From: Actinopolyspora saharensis
GTDB lineage: Bacteria > Actinomycetota > Actinomycetes > Mycobacteriales > Pseudonocardiaceae
Assembly (NCBI RefSeq): GCF_900100925.1
Contig: NZ_FNKO01000002.1
Coordinates: forward strand, 992,001-1,056,000
Length of the DNA: 64,000 nt
Direction of reading: 5' to 3'
Shown here: positions 54,208 through 64,000 of the stretch, one piece after another
How the letters are laid out: the number at the start of each line of letters is the position of its first letter
Numbering within the stretch: the first letter of the stretch is position 1
Position numbers and translations under genes: made by a program
Notes under the pieces: model-generated
The model's database searches: none
What the model was told of the DNA's origin: nothing
The model's input: only the letters and a program-made list of their open reading frames with translations

Positions 54208-56181
54208 GTGTTGAAACGACTGCAGGCGGAGTTGTCCACGGAAGCGGGTGCACCGGACCCCAGGCAACGGCAGTACACCACGGCCGTACTCCTCGCCGTC
54301 GCCGCGGCCGTGGTGCTCGGTTGGATGTTCGACCTCACGGGCCCGGCGATACTCGGCGGGCTGACGGCGGTGTTCGTGCTGATCACCTCCGAGGGGCACT
54401 CGTTGCGGGCGGATCTGCGCATGTTCGCCCGCTTCGCCCCGGCACTGACCCTGGTCATGGCCGTGGGGCCGCTGCTGGGAGAGATCCCGGTACTGGCCGG
54501 GACGCTGGTCACCCTCGTGGTGTTCGGCACCGGGATGCTGCCCGCCCTCGGCGAGCGCTACCGCACCTTCGGGCAGACCTTCGCCGCGGCCACCCTGGTC
54601 TCGACCACCACCGGAATCGGCGCGGACCAGCCGATCACGACCCTGGCCACCTGGGCCGTTCTCGGTTCCCTGTTCGCCCTGCTGCTGCGCGTGCTGCTCG
54701 GCCTGGGCGACCCCACGAGAACTATCCGGGTGACCGTCGCGCAGACCCTCACCACACCGGGCCCCGGTGTGGTGGCCGGGGCGGCCGCCGCGTGGCGCAC
54801 CGACGGCAGGGTGAGCTGGCTGGGCCAGGTGCTGGCCGGTGCGGCGCGCTTCCGCGCCGCCCGCGAGGTGCTGCTGGCCCAGGCCCAGCAGACCGGCGAG
54901 CCCGAAGCCGAGTGGTTGCGCAGAACGGTCGCCCGCGGCGACGAGATCGCGACCGAGCTGGCCACGGCAGTGCGCTCCCGCGTGTGCACCGGGCTGAACC
55001 GGCTCGCCCGCGCGCGTCCCGAGGAACTGTCCGGTAGCGAGCAGCACGAGCTTCCCGAGGCCGTGCGCGGGATGAACGAGGGACTCGACCGGGTGCGCGC
55101 CGCCGTGCTCGAGCGGGACACCAGCGCCGCGACGGCGGCCACCAGCGGAGGACGCAGGCAGCAGGCCCTGGGAGCGGTGCGCGCGCACCTCTCGCTGCGC
55201 TCGGCGCTGTTCCGCCACGCCCTGCGCTGCGCGCTGGCCGTGGCCGCGGGCATGGCGGTCGCGCTGCTGCTGCACACCCCGGCGGCCTCCACGCTGCTGC
55301 TCGGGCTCCACGTGGTGCTGCAACCGGCCGCGCGGGACAGCATGAACGGTGCCCTCGAGCGCACCGGAGGCGCGGTGCTCGGCGTCGTCCTGCTGTCGGT
55401 GCTGATCGTGCTCGTGCCCCACGCCGTGCTGCTCGTCCCGCTGACCATCGCAGCGATGCTGCTGCGCGTGCAGCTGCTGCGCGGCGATTACCGGCTGCTG
55501 CTCGCCGCGTTGATCGGGATCACCTTGCTCGACCGGGTGAGCGCGGCCGAACGGCAGTCCCTGGTGGACTCCACCATCGGTTTCGCGGCCAACACCGCCA
55601 TCGGGGCCGCGATAGCGCTGGCCGTCGGCTTCGTGAGCTACCTGGTGCTGCCGAGCAGCCTCCGTCCGGACGTGCACGGCACCATCCGCTCCACGGTGTG
55701 GTCCCTGTCCGAACTGCTGCGCAGCGTCCGCGCCGCGGGCAGGGGCGCCGAGGTACGGGCGGGCCTGCGGTCGGCGCACGTGCTCGCGCTGCGCCGCACC
55801 CAGGACCTGCTGGGACTTCCCGCGATGCTGGAAAGTTCGGAAACGGTGGACCAGCGCACCGCGAGCAGCACCAACAGCGCCGCGCTGGCCCTGGACGCGC
55901 TGCGGCAGGACCTGGCCACCCTGGCCTTTCGCCCCGACTCCGAACAAGCGCTGGCCACTCCCGCGCTGCGCGCGGTGGACGAACTGCTCGGCGGCAACAC
56001 CACGGCGCGGATCCCGGACGTGTCCGGGGCCCGTGCCCCGGCCACCGAGCTGCTGGCCGGGTCGCTGCTGGAGAACGGCCTGCACGCGCGATCCGCCATC
56101 GACGAGACGTTCGGCCACGCCGAGCCGTGGAAGAGCTACACCATCTCATTCGTCCGGACCGAACGCCTCCGGATCCGGTGA
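54208..56181 (+). CDS. FUSC-family membrane protein
   Basis: The 657-residue protein has two sets of hydrophobic helices (about 27-180 and 345-480) separated by a soluble helical region, then a C-terminal soluble domain. This is the arrangement of FUSC/aromatic-acid-exporter-like (YccS, AaeB) proteins. The second half contains RHALRCALAVAAGMAVALLL and LHVVLQPAARDSMNGALERT, a conserved FUSC block. The exported substrate is unknown. The GTG at 54208 (next codon TTG) is the best start, weakly supported by GGGG about 9 bp upstream. Confidence 0.82.
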   Translation: MLKRLQAELSTEAGAPDPRQRQYTTAVLLAVAAAVVLGWMFDLTGPAILGGLTAVFVLITSEGHSLRADLRMFARFAPALTLVMAVGPLLGEIPVLAGTLVTLVVFGTGMLPALGERYRTFGQTFAAATLVSTTTGIGADQPITTLATWAVLGSLFALLLRVLLGLGDPTRTIRVTVAQTLTTPGPGVVAGAAAAWRTDGRVSWLGQVLAGAARFRAAREVLLAQAQQTGEPEAEWLRRTVARGDEIATELATAVRSRVCTGLNRLARARPEELSGSEQHELPEAVRGMNEGLDRVRAAVLERDTSAATAATSGGRRQQALGAVRAHLSLRSALFRHALRCALAVAAGMAVALLLHTPAASTLLLGLHVVLQPAARDSMNGALERTGGAVLGVVLLSVLIVLVPHAVLLVPLTIAAMLLRVQLLRGDYRLLLAALIGITLLDRVSAAERQSLVDSTIGFAANTAIGAAIALAVGFVSYLVLPSSLRPDVHGTIRSTVWSLSELLRSVRAAGRGAEVRAGLRSAHVLALRRTQDLLGLPAMLESSETVDQRTASSTNSAALALDALRQDLATLAFRPDSEQALATPALRAVDELLGGNTTARIPDVSGARAPATELLAGSLLENGLHARSAIDETFGHAEPWKSYTISFVRTERLRIR

Positions 56182-56456
56182 TCCGCACACCGCGGAACAG
56201 AGCCGCGGAACGAGAGGATCTCCTCCGCGCAAATTTCCGACAACGAGAACGGGCAGCAGCGGAACCGGAAGGATGATCAGCCTCACAGGAGAACTGAAGA
56301 CCTGTCCCCGCCTCACGCCGGAAAGTACCGTGCGCTCGGATGTTCCCAACGCGTTCCCGGGAGCCTTCCACGACCGCGACGCGCGAGAACGCGCCCGGTC
56401 CGCGGAGAAATCACGCCGATCGCACGACGCGAACCTGCACACGGGAGGAGAAGAGA

Positions 56457-57661
56457 ATGCTGTGGCGGGCAGGACCGACCCGAAGACGTACGGACTCCCC
56501 GGCCCGGGCGACGCTGGGGACGCTGGTGGTGCTGACGATCCTGGTGAGCGCGCTGGCGAGCGTGACGTCGGGAGCTCGCTCGACGGTCGAGCGCGAGGTC
56601 CTCCGCGAGGGCGGATCGACCCAGGTCGAGCTGTCCGCGCTCGACAGCGGGCAATCGATCCGCACCCTCGACCCCGACAACCTCGACCGAGCGCGCGACG
56701 TGGAGCACGTGGACGGGGTCGTTCCCGACTACGTCTCGACCATCTACACCAGGAACTCGGATCCCGAGACCCCCACCTTCGACCTGACCACGCATTCCTG
56801 GAACCCCGCGACGCACCCCTCCGTCGTTCGAGGTGAGGTGCCGCGACCGCTCCGACCCGGCCAGATCGTGCTGCCCGCGCGCAGCGGGGGCGTCGACTTC
56901 ACCCCGTACGTGGGCGAGAAGCTGCCCGCCGCACACACCGAGGCCACCGGGGAGCGCTCGGGCTCCCCGGCCCACAGCACCTTCACCGTGGTGGCCACCT
57001 ACGACCCCGCGTGGCAGCTGGACGGGCCGGACGTCGCCTACGTCGCCCCGGAAACGGCGGCCGCCCTGGCAGCGGCCAAAGCGGGGGTCTCCCCCGAGCA
57101 CTACCGGTCCAGCGCGGGAGCCCTGTCCGCGGTGGTCTCGGTGACCGAACAACGACACGTGTCCGCGGTGACGCACGAGCTGCGCCGACTCGACTTCTCC
57201 GCCGCCCCGGTCGCCGACCGGGTGAACGAGGGGGTGCCCGGGATCGCCGGGTTCGGCTACCGGATCGGCCTGCTGGGCGTGCTCCTCGCCGCCGTGCTCA
57301 CCGGCCTGGCCCGCTCCCTCTCCGCGGGGTCCGCGCTCGGCTTTCCGAACGCGCTGTCCTGCGTCTGAGCGGCGACTCGGTGACCGGGCTGCGCCGGATC
57401 CTGCTCGGGGAGGCGATGCGGACCGGACTGCTCGCCGGAGCGCTCGGCAGTGTGCTCGGCATCGGCGGCGCGCTGCTCCTGCGCGGGCCTCTCGAGGGGG
57501 TTCTGGGGCTGGAAGTGCAGCTCACCGGCATGTTCCCCAGCCCGCTGTGGATCGCGGCCCTCGTGCTGACTCCCCCGGTCGGCTCCGCGCTCGGGGCATT
57601 CCTCGGAGGACGTGTCGCCCTCCGGCGCGGTCCCCGTCCGGCGGCCCGCGGGTGGGCCTGA
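56457..57661 (+). pseudogene. FtsX/MacB-type ABC permease broken by a frameshift
   Basis: Frame 1 starts at ATG 56457 with GGAGGAG 6 bp upstream. It encodes a membrane helix, a periplasmic MacB_PCD-like domain of about 240 residues and the beginning of a second helix (GYRIGLLGVLLAAVLTGLAR), ending at 57368. The continuing FtsX C-terminus (GLRRILLGEAMRTGLLAGAL, GMFPSPLWIAALVLTPPVGS) is in another frame that is open to 57661. Joining the frames near 57320-57350 would give about 400 residues, the length of one FtsX half. No ATPase gene is adjacent. Confidence 0.7.
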
Positions 57662-57689
57662 CCGAGGTTCCGCCACGGAGCAAACCGAG

Positions 57690-58030
57690 CAACCGGAACC
57701 GCCGAAGGGTCCGTGCTCTGATCCTGCGTCACCGGCACCGTCGAGTTCCCCGGGAACTTCCAGCGCAAGGCCTCACTCCGACGAAAGCGCTTACGAGCCT
57801 GAGCCATCGGCACCGCCGCGAGCCAGCCGAGTCGACGCAAAACCCGAACAGGAACTCCCGATAAAAGAGCGCTGTCCAACGAGAGCGCTCTGAGCCTGAG
57901 CAGGCCGACCGACCGCGGGTTCTCAGTCGAGTGCCCGGCGAGGACGGCCCCGACGTTGTGTAGGCCGCTACCCGATGTCGGGGCACCCGCAGCCGGGCGC
58001 CGACTGAGGTTCCGCCAAGCGACCCGCCGA
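57690..58030 (+). repeat. Dispersed intergenic repeat with hairpin 2
   Basis: No gene is present. It contains a double module (GGGAACTTCCAGCGCAAGG near 57748; ACAGGAACTCCCGATAAAAG near 57848, then CTCTGAGCCTGAGC). Hairpin 2 at 57933-57998 follows, then GCGCCGACTGAGGTTCCGCC. It lies between the converging permease and thiG genes. Confidence 0.82.
57933..57998 (+). repeat. Hairpin 2, reference copy
   Basis: The nested stems are GCCCGGC (57933-57939)/GCCGGGC (57992-57998), CCCCGAC (57948-57954)/GTCGGGG (57977-57983) and GTAG (57960-57963)/CTAC (57968-57971) around GCCG. Other copies are at 37628, 48064 and 52379, with degenerate or partial ones near 24299 and 39264. Confidence 0.7.
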
Positions 58031-58055
58031 GCACCCCGCACCGTCGACTCTGACC

Positions 58056-60129
<2,074 letters not shown>

Positions 60130-60133
60130 TGCT

Positions 60134-60222
60134 CGCTCCCTGCGCCGGCATGATCCGGATCAGGTTCGACGGTCGGGGCTTCAGCCCCCTCTCAGTCCGT
60201 TCGGCCGGACTCCCGCGCCTAC
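60134..60222 (-). promoter_or_regulatory. TPP riboswitch (thi box) of thiO-S-G
   Basis: On the minus strand CGGACTGAGAGGGGGCTGAA and GAACCTGATCCGGATCATGC are followed by GGCGCAGGGAGCGAG: the conserved CTGAGA and ACCTGA elements of the TPP aptamer. The aptamer's GGGAG edge doubles as the thiO ribosome site, so translation control is likely. Confidence 0.94.
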
Positions 60223-60336
60223 CCACCGCCAGACTAGGCGACGTTCGGCTTCGCGTCAGCCGAGGGTCGCCGGAGTCCTCGTCCGACACGGCCGGATTTG
60301 CGGTTTCCACGGCTCCCCGCCGGGCCGCACGTGGCC

Positions 60337-60342
60337 TACCCT
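60337..60342 (+). promoter_or_regulatory. Putative -10 box of leaderless thiE
   Basis: TACCCT ends 6 nt before the ATG at 60349. The thiE transcript would then lack any leader and any riboswitch. Confidence 0.5.
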
Positions 60343-60348
60343 GAGGGC

Positions 60349-61023
60349 ATGCCCGGAATGGACGGCTACGGAATGCGTGCCCGCCTCGAACAGGCGCGGC
60401 TGTACCTGTGCACCGACGCGCGCCGCGAACGCGGGGACCTCGCCGAGTTCGTCGACGCCGCGCTGTCCGGCGGGGTGGACATCATCCAGCTGCGCGACAA
60501 GGACGCGTCCGGGGCTCCGCTGGAGGCCCGGGAGGAGCTCGCCGCGCTGGAGGTGCTGGCCGACTCCTGCGTGCGGCACGACGCGCTGCTGGCGGTCAAC
60601 GACAGGGCCGACATCGCGCTGGCGGTCGATGCCGACGTGCTGCACCTGGGGCAGGACGACCTTCCGGTGAGCGCGGCGCGCCGCATCGTGGGCGACCAGA
60701 TGATCGTCGGGCGTTCCACGCACGACGTGGTGCAGGCGGACTCGGCCGCGACCGAGCGGGGGGTGGACTACTTCTGCACCGGACCGGTCTGGAGCACCCC
60801 CACCAAGCCGGGCAGGCAGGCCGCCGGGCTGGAGCTGGTGCGGCACACCGCCGAGCACCACGGCCACGGGCGGCCGTGGTTCGCCATCGGCGGCATCGGG
60901 CACGAGAACCTGGACGAGGTGCTGGCGGCGGGGGCCGAGCGCGCCGTGGTGGTTCGCGCCATCACCGAGGCCTCCGACCCGCGCGCCGCGGCGAGCGAAC
61001 TTCGTTCCCGCCTGGTCGGCTGA
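60349..61023 (+). CDS. thiE: Thiamine-phosphate synthase
   Basis: The 224-residue TIM-barrel enzyme joins HMP-PP and thiazole phosphate. Signatures are [51 protein letters not shown] and AIGGIG. It is divergent from thiO. The TPP riboswitch in the shared 219-bp gap is on the thiO strand only. Confidence 0.95.
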   Translation: MPGMDGYGMRARLEQARLYLCTDARRERGDLAEFVDAALSGGVDIIQLRDKDASGAPLEAREELAALEVLADSCVRHDALLAVNDRADIALAVDADVLHLGQDDLPVSAARRIVGDQMIVGRSTHDVVQADSAATERGVDYFCTGPVWSTPTKPGRQAAGLELVRHTAEHHGHGRPWFAIGGIGHENLDEVLAAGAERAVVVRAITEASDPRAAASELRSRLVG

Positions 61024-61067
61024 TCCGCCCCGGTCGACCCCCCGATCCGGCCGTCACCGCCGAGCCC

Positions 61068-61142
61068 CGAACAGGAACTCCCGGTCAGGGGGTCACCCCA
61101 ACGCAAGCGCTTACGAGCCCGAGCAACCGGCCCCGCCGACCC
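61068..61142 (+). repeat. Short copy of the dispersed repeat module
   Basis: GAACAGGAACTCCCGGTCAG and TCACCCCAACGCAAGCGC, TTACGAGCCCGAGCAACCGG match the central module of the repeats at 52.3 and 57.8 kb. No large hairpin is present. It lies between the converging thiE and protease genes. Confidence 0.7.
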
Positions 61143-61146
61143 TCCA

Positions 61147-62295
61147 TCACTCGGTGAGGAGTTGCACTCCGTAGTTGTCGAGCGCCTCGTTCACCGGCTG
61201 GAAGAAGGTGGTTCCGCCGTCGGTGCAGTTGCCCCAGCCGCCCGAGGTCACGCCCTGGGCCTGGTCTCCGGAGACGAAGGCCCCGCCGGAGTCCCCGGGT
61301 TCGGCGCAGACGTCGGTGCGGGTGAGCCCGTGGACCGTGCCCTGGTCGTAGCGCACCGCCTGGTTCTTGCTCACGATCGTGCCGCAGTGCCAGCCGGTGG
61401 TGGAGCCGGAGCGGCACACCGAGGAGCCGACCGGGGCCTCGGTCGAGCCCGCCACGGAGACGGTTCCGCCGCCGTAGTCGTTGACCGCGGGCCTGCCCCG
61501 CTCGGTGCTGGCGATGTAGGAGTAGTCGTTCTCCGGGAAGGAGGACCCCACGGCCGTGCCCCGGGGACTGCTGGTGCTGTCGCCTTCCTTCGCGCAGTGG
61601 CCCGCGCTGATGAATCCGCCCTGCACCGCGAATCCGACCGAGCAGCGTGCCCTGTCGTTGACGTAGTACGGGTTGCCGCCGACGATGTCGTTGTAGAGCC
61701 GCGGGCTGCGCTCGGTCTCCACTTGGACGGCGTTCGCCTCCACGCCCGAGGTGCGGAGGAAGTTCTCGGCCGCTCCGGTGTCGCCCCGATCGGTGGTGAG
61801 CACCACCGAGTTGTCCGCCGGATCGACGTAGTAGCCGGTGACCGAGGGGGGCGCTTCGGGCAGCAGCCCGGCGAGCCGGCCTGCGATGCCGTCGAGTTCG
61901 GCGGAGCTGTGCTCGACCAGCTCGGCTCGTGCTCCGGCGGAGCGGGCCTCGTCGAGTTTCGCCCGGTCGGTCACGCCGACCACGAGTTCTCCCGCGGTCG
62001 AGTCGTAGTAGGAGCCGCCGTAGGCGGCGCCCAGGCTTCCGCGCACGGTCCGCTGCACCTGTTCGGCGATGGACTCCTGCCGCAGTCGTTGGCGGGACTG
62101 CGCGAGCGTGAGTCCGAGGTCGCGCTGCATGGCTTCGAGCAACGTGCCCGCGCGGGCCTGCTGGTCGACCGCGGAAGTCCGGTCGGGGGGCGAAGCCTGC
62201 TCGGGGGCCGCACCCACCGGGGCGGCTGTCAGCGCGGCAGTGGCTGTCGCGAGGAGCATCGTGCCCGCGAGGCGACCGGCGAGCCGGAGCTTCAT
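61147..62295 (-). CDS. Secreted S1 serine protease (streptogrisin/alpha-lytic type)
   Basis: The 382-residue preproprotein has a signal peptide (about 1-29, ending APVGA) and a propeptide of about 160 residues that would act as folding chaperone. The chymotrypsin-fold protease follows. Catalytic His is in FISAGHCA, Ser in CAEPGDSGGAFVSG, and the Asp probably in ENDYSYI. ATG at 62295 has GGGAGG 8 bp upstream; an in-frame start at 62358 would spoil the signal peptide. The upstream region holds direct repeats. Confidence 0.92.
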   Translation of the reverse strand: MKLRLAGRLAGTMLLATATAALTAAPVGAAPEQASPPDRTSAVDQQARAGTLLEAMQRDLGLTLAQSRQRLRQESIAEQVQRTVRGSLGAAYGGSYYDSTAGELVVGVTDRAKLDEARSAGARAELVEHSSAELDGIAGRLAGLLPEAPPSVTGYYVDPADNSVVLTTDRGDTGAAENFLRTSGVEANAVQVETERSPRLYNDIVGGNPYYVNDRARCSVGFAVQGGFISAGHCAKEGDSTSSPRGTAVGSSFPENDYSYIASTERGRPAVNDYGGGTVSVAGSTEAPVGSSVCRSGSTTGWHCGTIVSKNQAVRYDQGTVHGLTRTDVCAEPGDSGGAFVSGDQAQGVTSGGWGNCTDGGTTFFQPVNEALDNYGVQLLTE

Positions 62296-62677
62296 GAACG
62301 TGGCCTCCCTGGACTGGGGCAAGTTTCCAACCGGCGGCGAGTTCCGTCGAATGCCCACCTAGCCAGCTCGACACGCAAAGTAGCAGATTTTTACCCGATC
62401 GCGGGACTATAACTCACAAATAACTCACTAAGTAGCAATTCGGCCACTTTGCGCATTCACCGCTCCTCCGCTCAATGCATCGTCACTCGTACGGCGGGGA
62501 GAAATGTCCAATTCGCCCCGAGATCAGGCTCCTCCCGAATTCCGCGTTCTCCCACGAAGCGGGAAAACTCACCGCGCGAGGCGCGGCGACGTGAGAACAC
62601 CCACTACGCGGGTCACTCCGCGGGCAGGAGTCCGACCCCGCGGAGTCCCGCTAGCGACGGTCGGCGAGGATTCCGAC
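62296..62677. other. Divergent intergenic region, protease and dehydratase
   Basis: No gene was found. An AT-rich patch at 62378-62440 carries ATAACTCAC twice, 11 bp apart (62409-62417, 62420-62428), flanked by AAGTAGCA at 62378-62385 and 62430-62437. TATAGT on the minus strand (62406-62411) is a candidate -10 for the protease. Confidence 0.5.
62666..62671 (+). promoter_or_regulatory. Putative -10 box of the leaderless dehydratase-like gene
   Basis: GAGGAT ends 6 nt before the ATG at 62678, with no ribosome site between. The match to TANNNT is weak. Confidence 0.3.
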
Positions 62678-63658
62678 ATGCAGCTGATCACCCACGCCGA
62701 TGCGCTGGCCGCACGGGAAACGCTGACCAGGCAGCTCGGAACCGCCGGGCCGGTGCGCACCCCGCTGCTTCCCGTTCCGGAGAGCGAGCGGGACCGCCCG
62801 CTGCTGCTCAAACCGGAAAGCCTGCAGCCGATCGGCGCCTTCAAGATCAGGGGCGCCCTGCACGCCACGGCCACCCTGGACGAGCGGACGCGCTCCAGGG
62901 GGATCGTGGCCTACTCCAGCGGCAACCACGCGCGCGCAGTGGCCTACGCGGGCAGGGCCTTCGACATCCCCACCACAGTGGTGGTCCCGCGCACCGCCCC
63001 GGAGACGAAGGTGGCCGCGGCGCGCGCGCTCGGCGCCGAGGTCGTCCTGGTCGAGGTGGCCGAGCGGGAAGCGCGCGCCGAGCGGATCGCCGCGGAGACC
63101 GGTGCCACCCTGATCCCCCCGTTCGACTCGCCGGCGGTGATCGCGGGTCAGGCCACGGTGGGGCTGGAGATAGCCGAGGACCTGCGGAGCCGCGAGGTGC
63201 CCGCGGCCACCGTGCTCGTCCCGATCAGCGGCGGCGGGTTGATCTCCGGGGTGGGCGCGGCCCTGGCCGGGGCCGACGCGCGGATTCGGCTCATCGGCGT
63301 CGAACCGCTGCTGGCCGCCGACACCCGCGAGGGCCTCCGCGCGGGCCACCGGGTGGACTGGCCGGTCGCGGAACGCACCAGGACCCGAGCGGACGGCCTG
63401 ACGGCCCAGCCCTCCGAGCTCACCTTCGAGCACATCAGAACGTTCGTCGACGACGTGGTCACGGTCACCGAGGAGGAGATCGGCGAGGCGGTCGGCCACC
63501 TCGCGACGACGTGCGGGCTGGTGGCGGAACCGAGCGGAGCCGTGACCACGGCCGCGCACCGGCACCGCTCCGCGGAGTTGCCCACCGGCACGACCGTCGC
63601 CGTGGTCAGCGGCGGCAACATCGACTCCGAGCGGCTGATCAGCTCGCTGGCGGGTTGA
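62678..63658 (+). CDS. Threonine/serine dehydratase-like PLP enzyme
   Basis: The 326-residue fold type II PLP enzyme has the Schiff-base Lys in [23 protein letters not shown] for substrate binding and the phosphate-binding loop SGGGLISG. This fits catabolic threonine dehydratase or serine racemase. The regulatory ACT domains of IlvA are missing. Substrate preference cannot be read from the sequence. Its stop overlaps the converging GntR gene by 20 bp. Confidence 0.88.
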   Translation: MQLITHADALAARETLTRQLGTAGPVRTPLLPVPESERDRPLLLKPESLQPIGAFKIRGALHATATLDERTRSRGIVAYSSGNHARAVAYAGRAFDIPTTVVVPRTAPETKVAAARALGAEVVLVEVAEREARAERIAAETGATLIPPFDSPAVIAGQATVGLEIAEDLRSREVPAATVLVPISGGGLISGVGAALAGADARIRLIGVEPLLAADTREGLRAGHRVDWPVAERTRTRADGLTAQPSELTFEHIRTFVDDVVTVTEEEIGEAVGHLATTCGLVAEPSGAVTTAAHRHRSAELPTGTTVAVVSGGNIDSERLISSLAG

Positions 63659-64000
63659 GGCTGGCGACGAACTTGTAGCGGTCCCCGCGGTAGATCGAGC
63701 GCACCCACTCGACCGGGGTGCCGTCCTGGTGGAAGGAGTGCCTGGACAGCAGCAGCATCGGCAGCCCGACGTCGGCCCCGAGCAGCTCGGCCTCCTCCGG
63801 GCTGGCCAGCGCGGTCTCGATCGTCTCCTCGGCGCTGGCGAACGAGATCCCGTACTCCTGGCGCAGCACCTGGTACAGGGACCCGCCCTCCTCGATGAGC
63901 CTGGTCAACCCCTTGAAGCGGCTCAACGGCAGGTGGGTCGTCTCGATGGCCATCGCCTCCTCGTCGGCGAGCCGCAGCCTGCGCATCCGCAGCACCGGGC
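63639..64000 (-). CDS. GntR-family regulator (UTRA domain), partial
   Basis: Only the C-terminal 120 or so residues are in the window. These match the UTRA ligand-binding domain of HutC-type GntR regulators: [20 protein letters not shown], a [14 protein letters not shown] block, [20 protein letters not shown], then YRGDRYKF. The DNA-binding half lies past the right edge. It may control the dehydratase with which it converges, but that is not shown. Confidence 0.85.
   Translation of the reverse strand, partial: PVLRMRRLRLADEEAMAIETTHLPLSRFKGLTRLIEEGGSLYQVLRQEYGISFASAEETIETALASPEEAELLGADVGLPMLLLSRHSFHQDGTPVEWVRSIYRGDRYKFVASLNPPAS

Overview
The window is a GC-rich actinobacterial chromosome segment. 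It has dense operons, many 4-bp ATGA overlaps, GTG/TTG starts, and actinobacterial families such as Roadblock/DUF742 conservons, DUF397, DUF3263, mycobacterial-type XPB and two-gene psd-pssA. Acidic, low-lysine proteins and the gene families present fit the Pseudonocardiales, possibly Actinopolyspora or Saccharopolyspora. This is an inference from content, not a database match. No tRNA, rRNA, CRISPR array, transposase or integrase was seen.

Layout. 1-4.9 kb: a conservon on the minus strand (nitrate-sensor-type histidine kinase, Roadblock protein, DUF742 protein cut by the left edge). 5.4-9.2 kb: a four-gene NMT1/SsuA-type ABC importer. 9.3-11 kb: two tandem LppU-like membrane proteins. 11.5-15.1 kb: XPB helicase, a SUFU-like protein and menC. 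15.6-18.6 kb: two overlapping SPFH/flotillin-like genes. 18.7-29.5 kb: a molybdenum-hydroxylase cluster (coxS-L-M-like with a form II AYRGAGR signature, coxG-, coxE- and coxD/MoxR-like genes). It is interleaved with purU, a metF-like gene and the truncated 3' ends of a LigM-type demethylase and a LacI regulator. 29.8-34 kb: a second SUFU-like protein, a PspC protein, a GH84 lipoprotein and a hypothetical protein. 34.2-47.7 kb: groEL with two CIRCE operators, a Ser/Thr kinase, a cold-shock protein, an AIM24 protein, moeA, a degenerate M48-like membrane protein, psd, pssA and a tandem AAA ATPase. 48.2-61 kb: LytR_C and DUF3263 proteins, def, then thiamine genes thiC, thiD, thiG, thiS, thiO and thiE with two TPP riboswitches. 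These are interrupted by a DUF397 gene with a decayed XRE partner, a FUSC transporter and a broken FtsX-type permease. 61.1-64 kb: a secreted S1 protease, a threonine dehydratase-like enzyme and the C-terminal part of a GntR/UTRA regulator cut by the right edge.

The gene set from groEL to thiE parallels, with rearrangements, the Rv0440 to Rv0414 block of Mycobacterium tuberculosis as I recall it (groEL2, moeA2, psd, pssA, AAA ATPase, LytR_C, DUF3263, def, thiC, thiD, thiG/S/O/E). It is therefore probably ancestral backbone.

The most unusual feature is a family of dispersed intergenic repeats, present in nine or so gaps without any recognisable mobile-element gene. Two parts of the family fold into long hairpins. 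Their stems differ between copies by compensating base changes while the loop sequences stay the same, which points to a selected RNA or DNA structure. Two of the gaps also carry pairs of a parS-like palindrome, GTTTCGCGCGAAAC, at an identical 43-bp spacing. At least nine genes look leaderless, with a TANNNT-like box 6-7 nt before the start codon.
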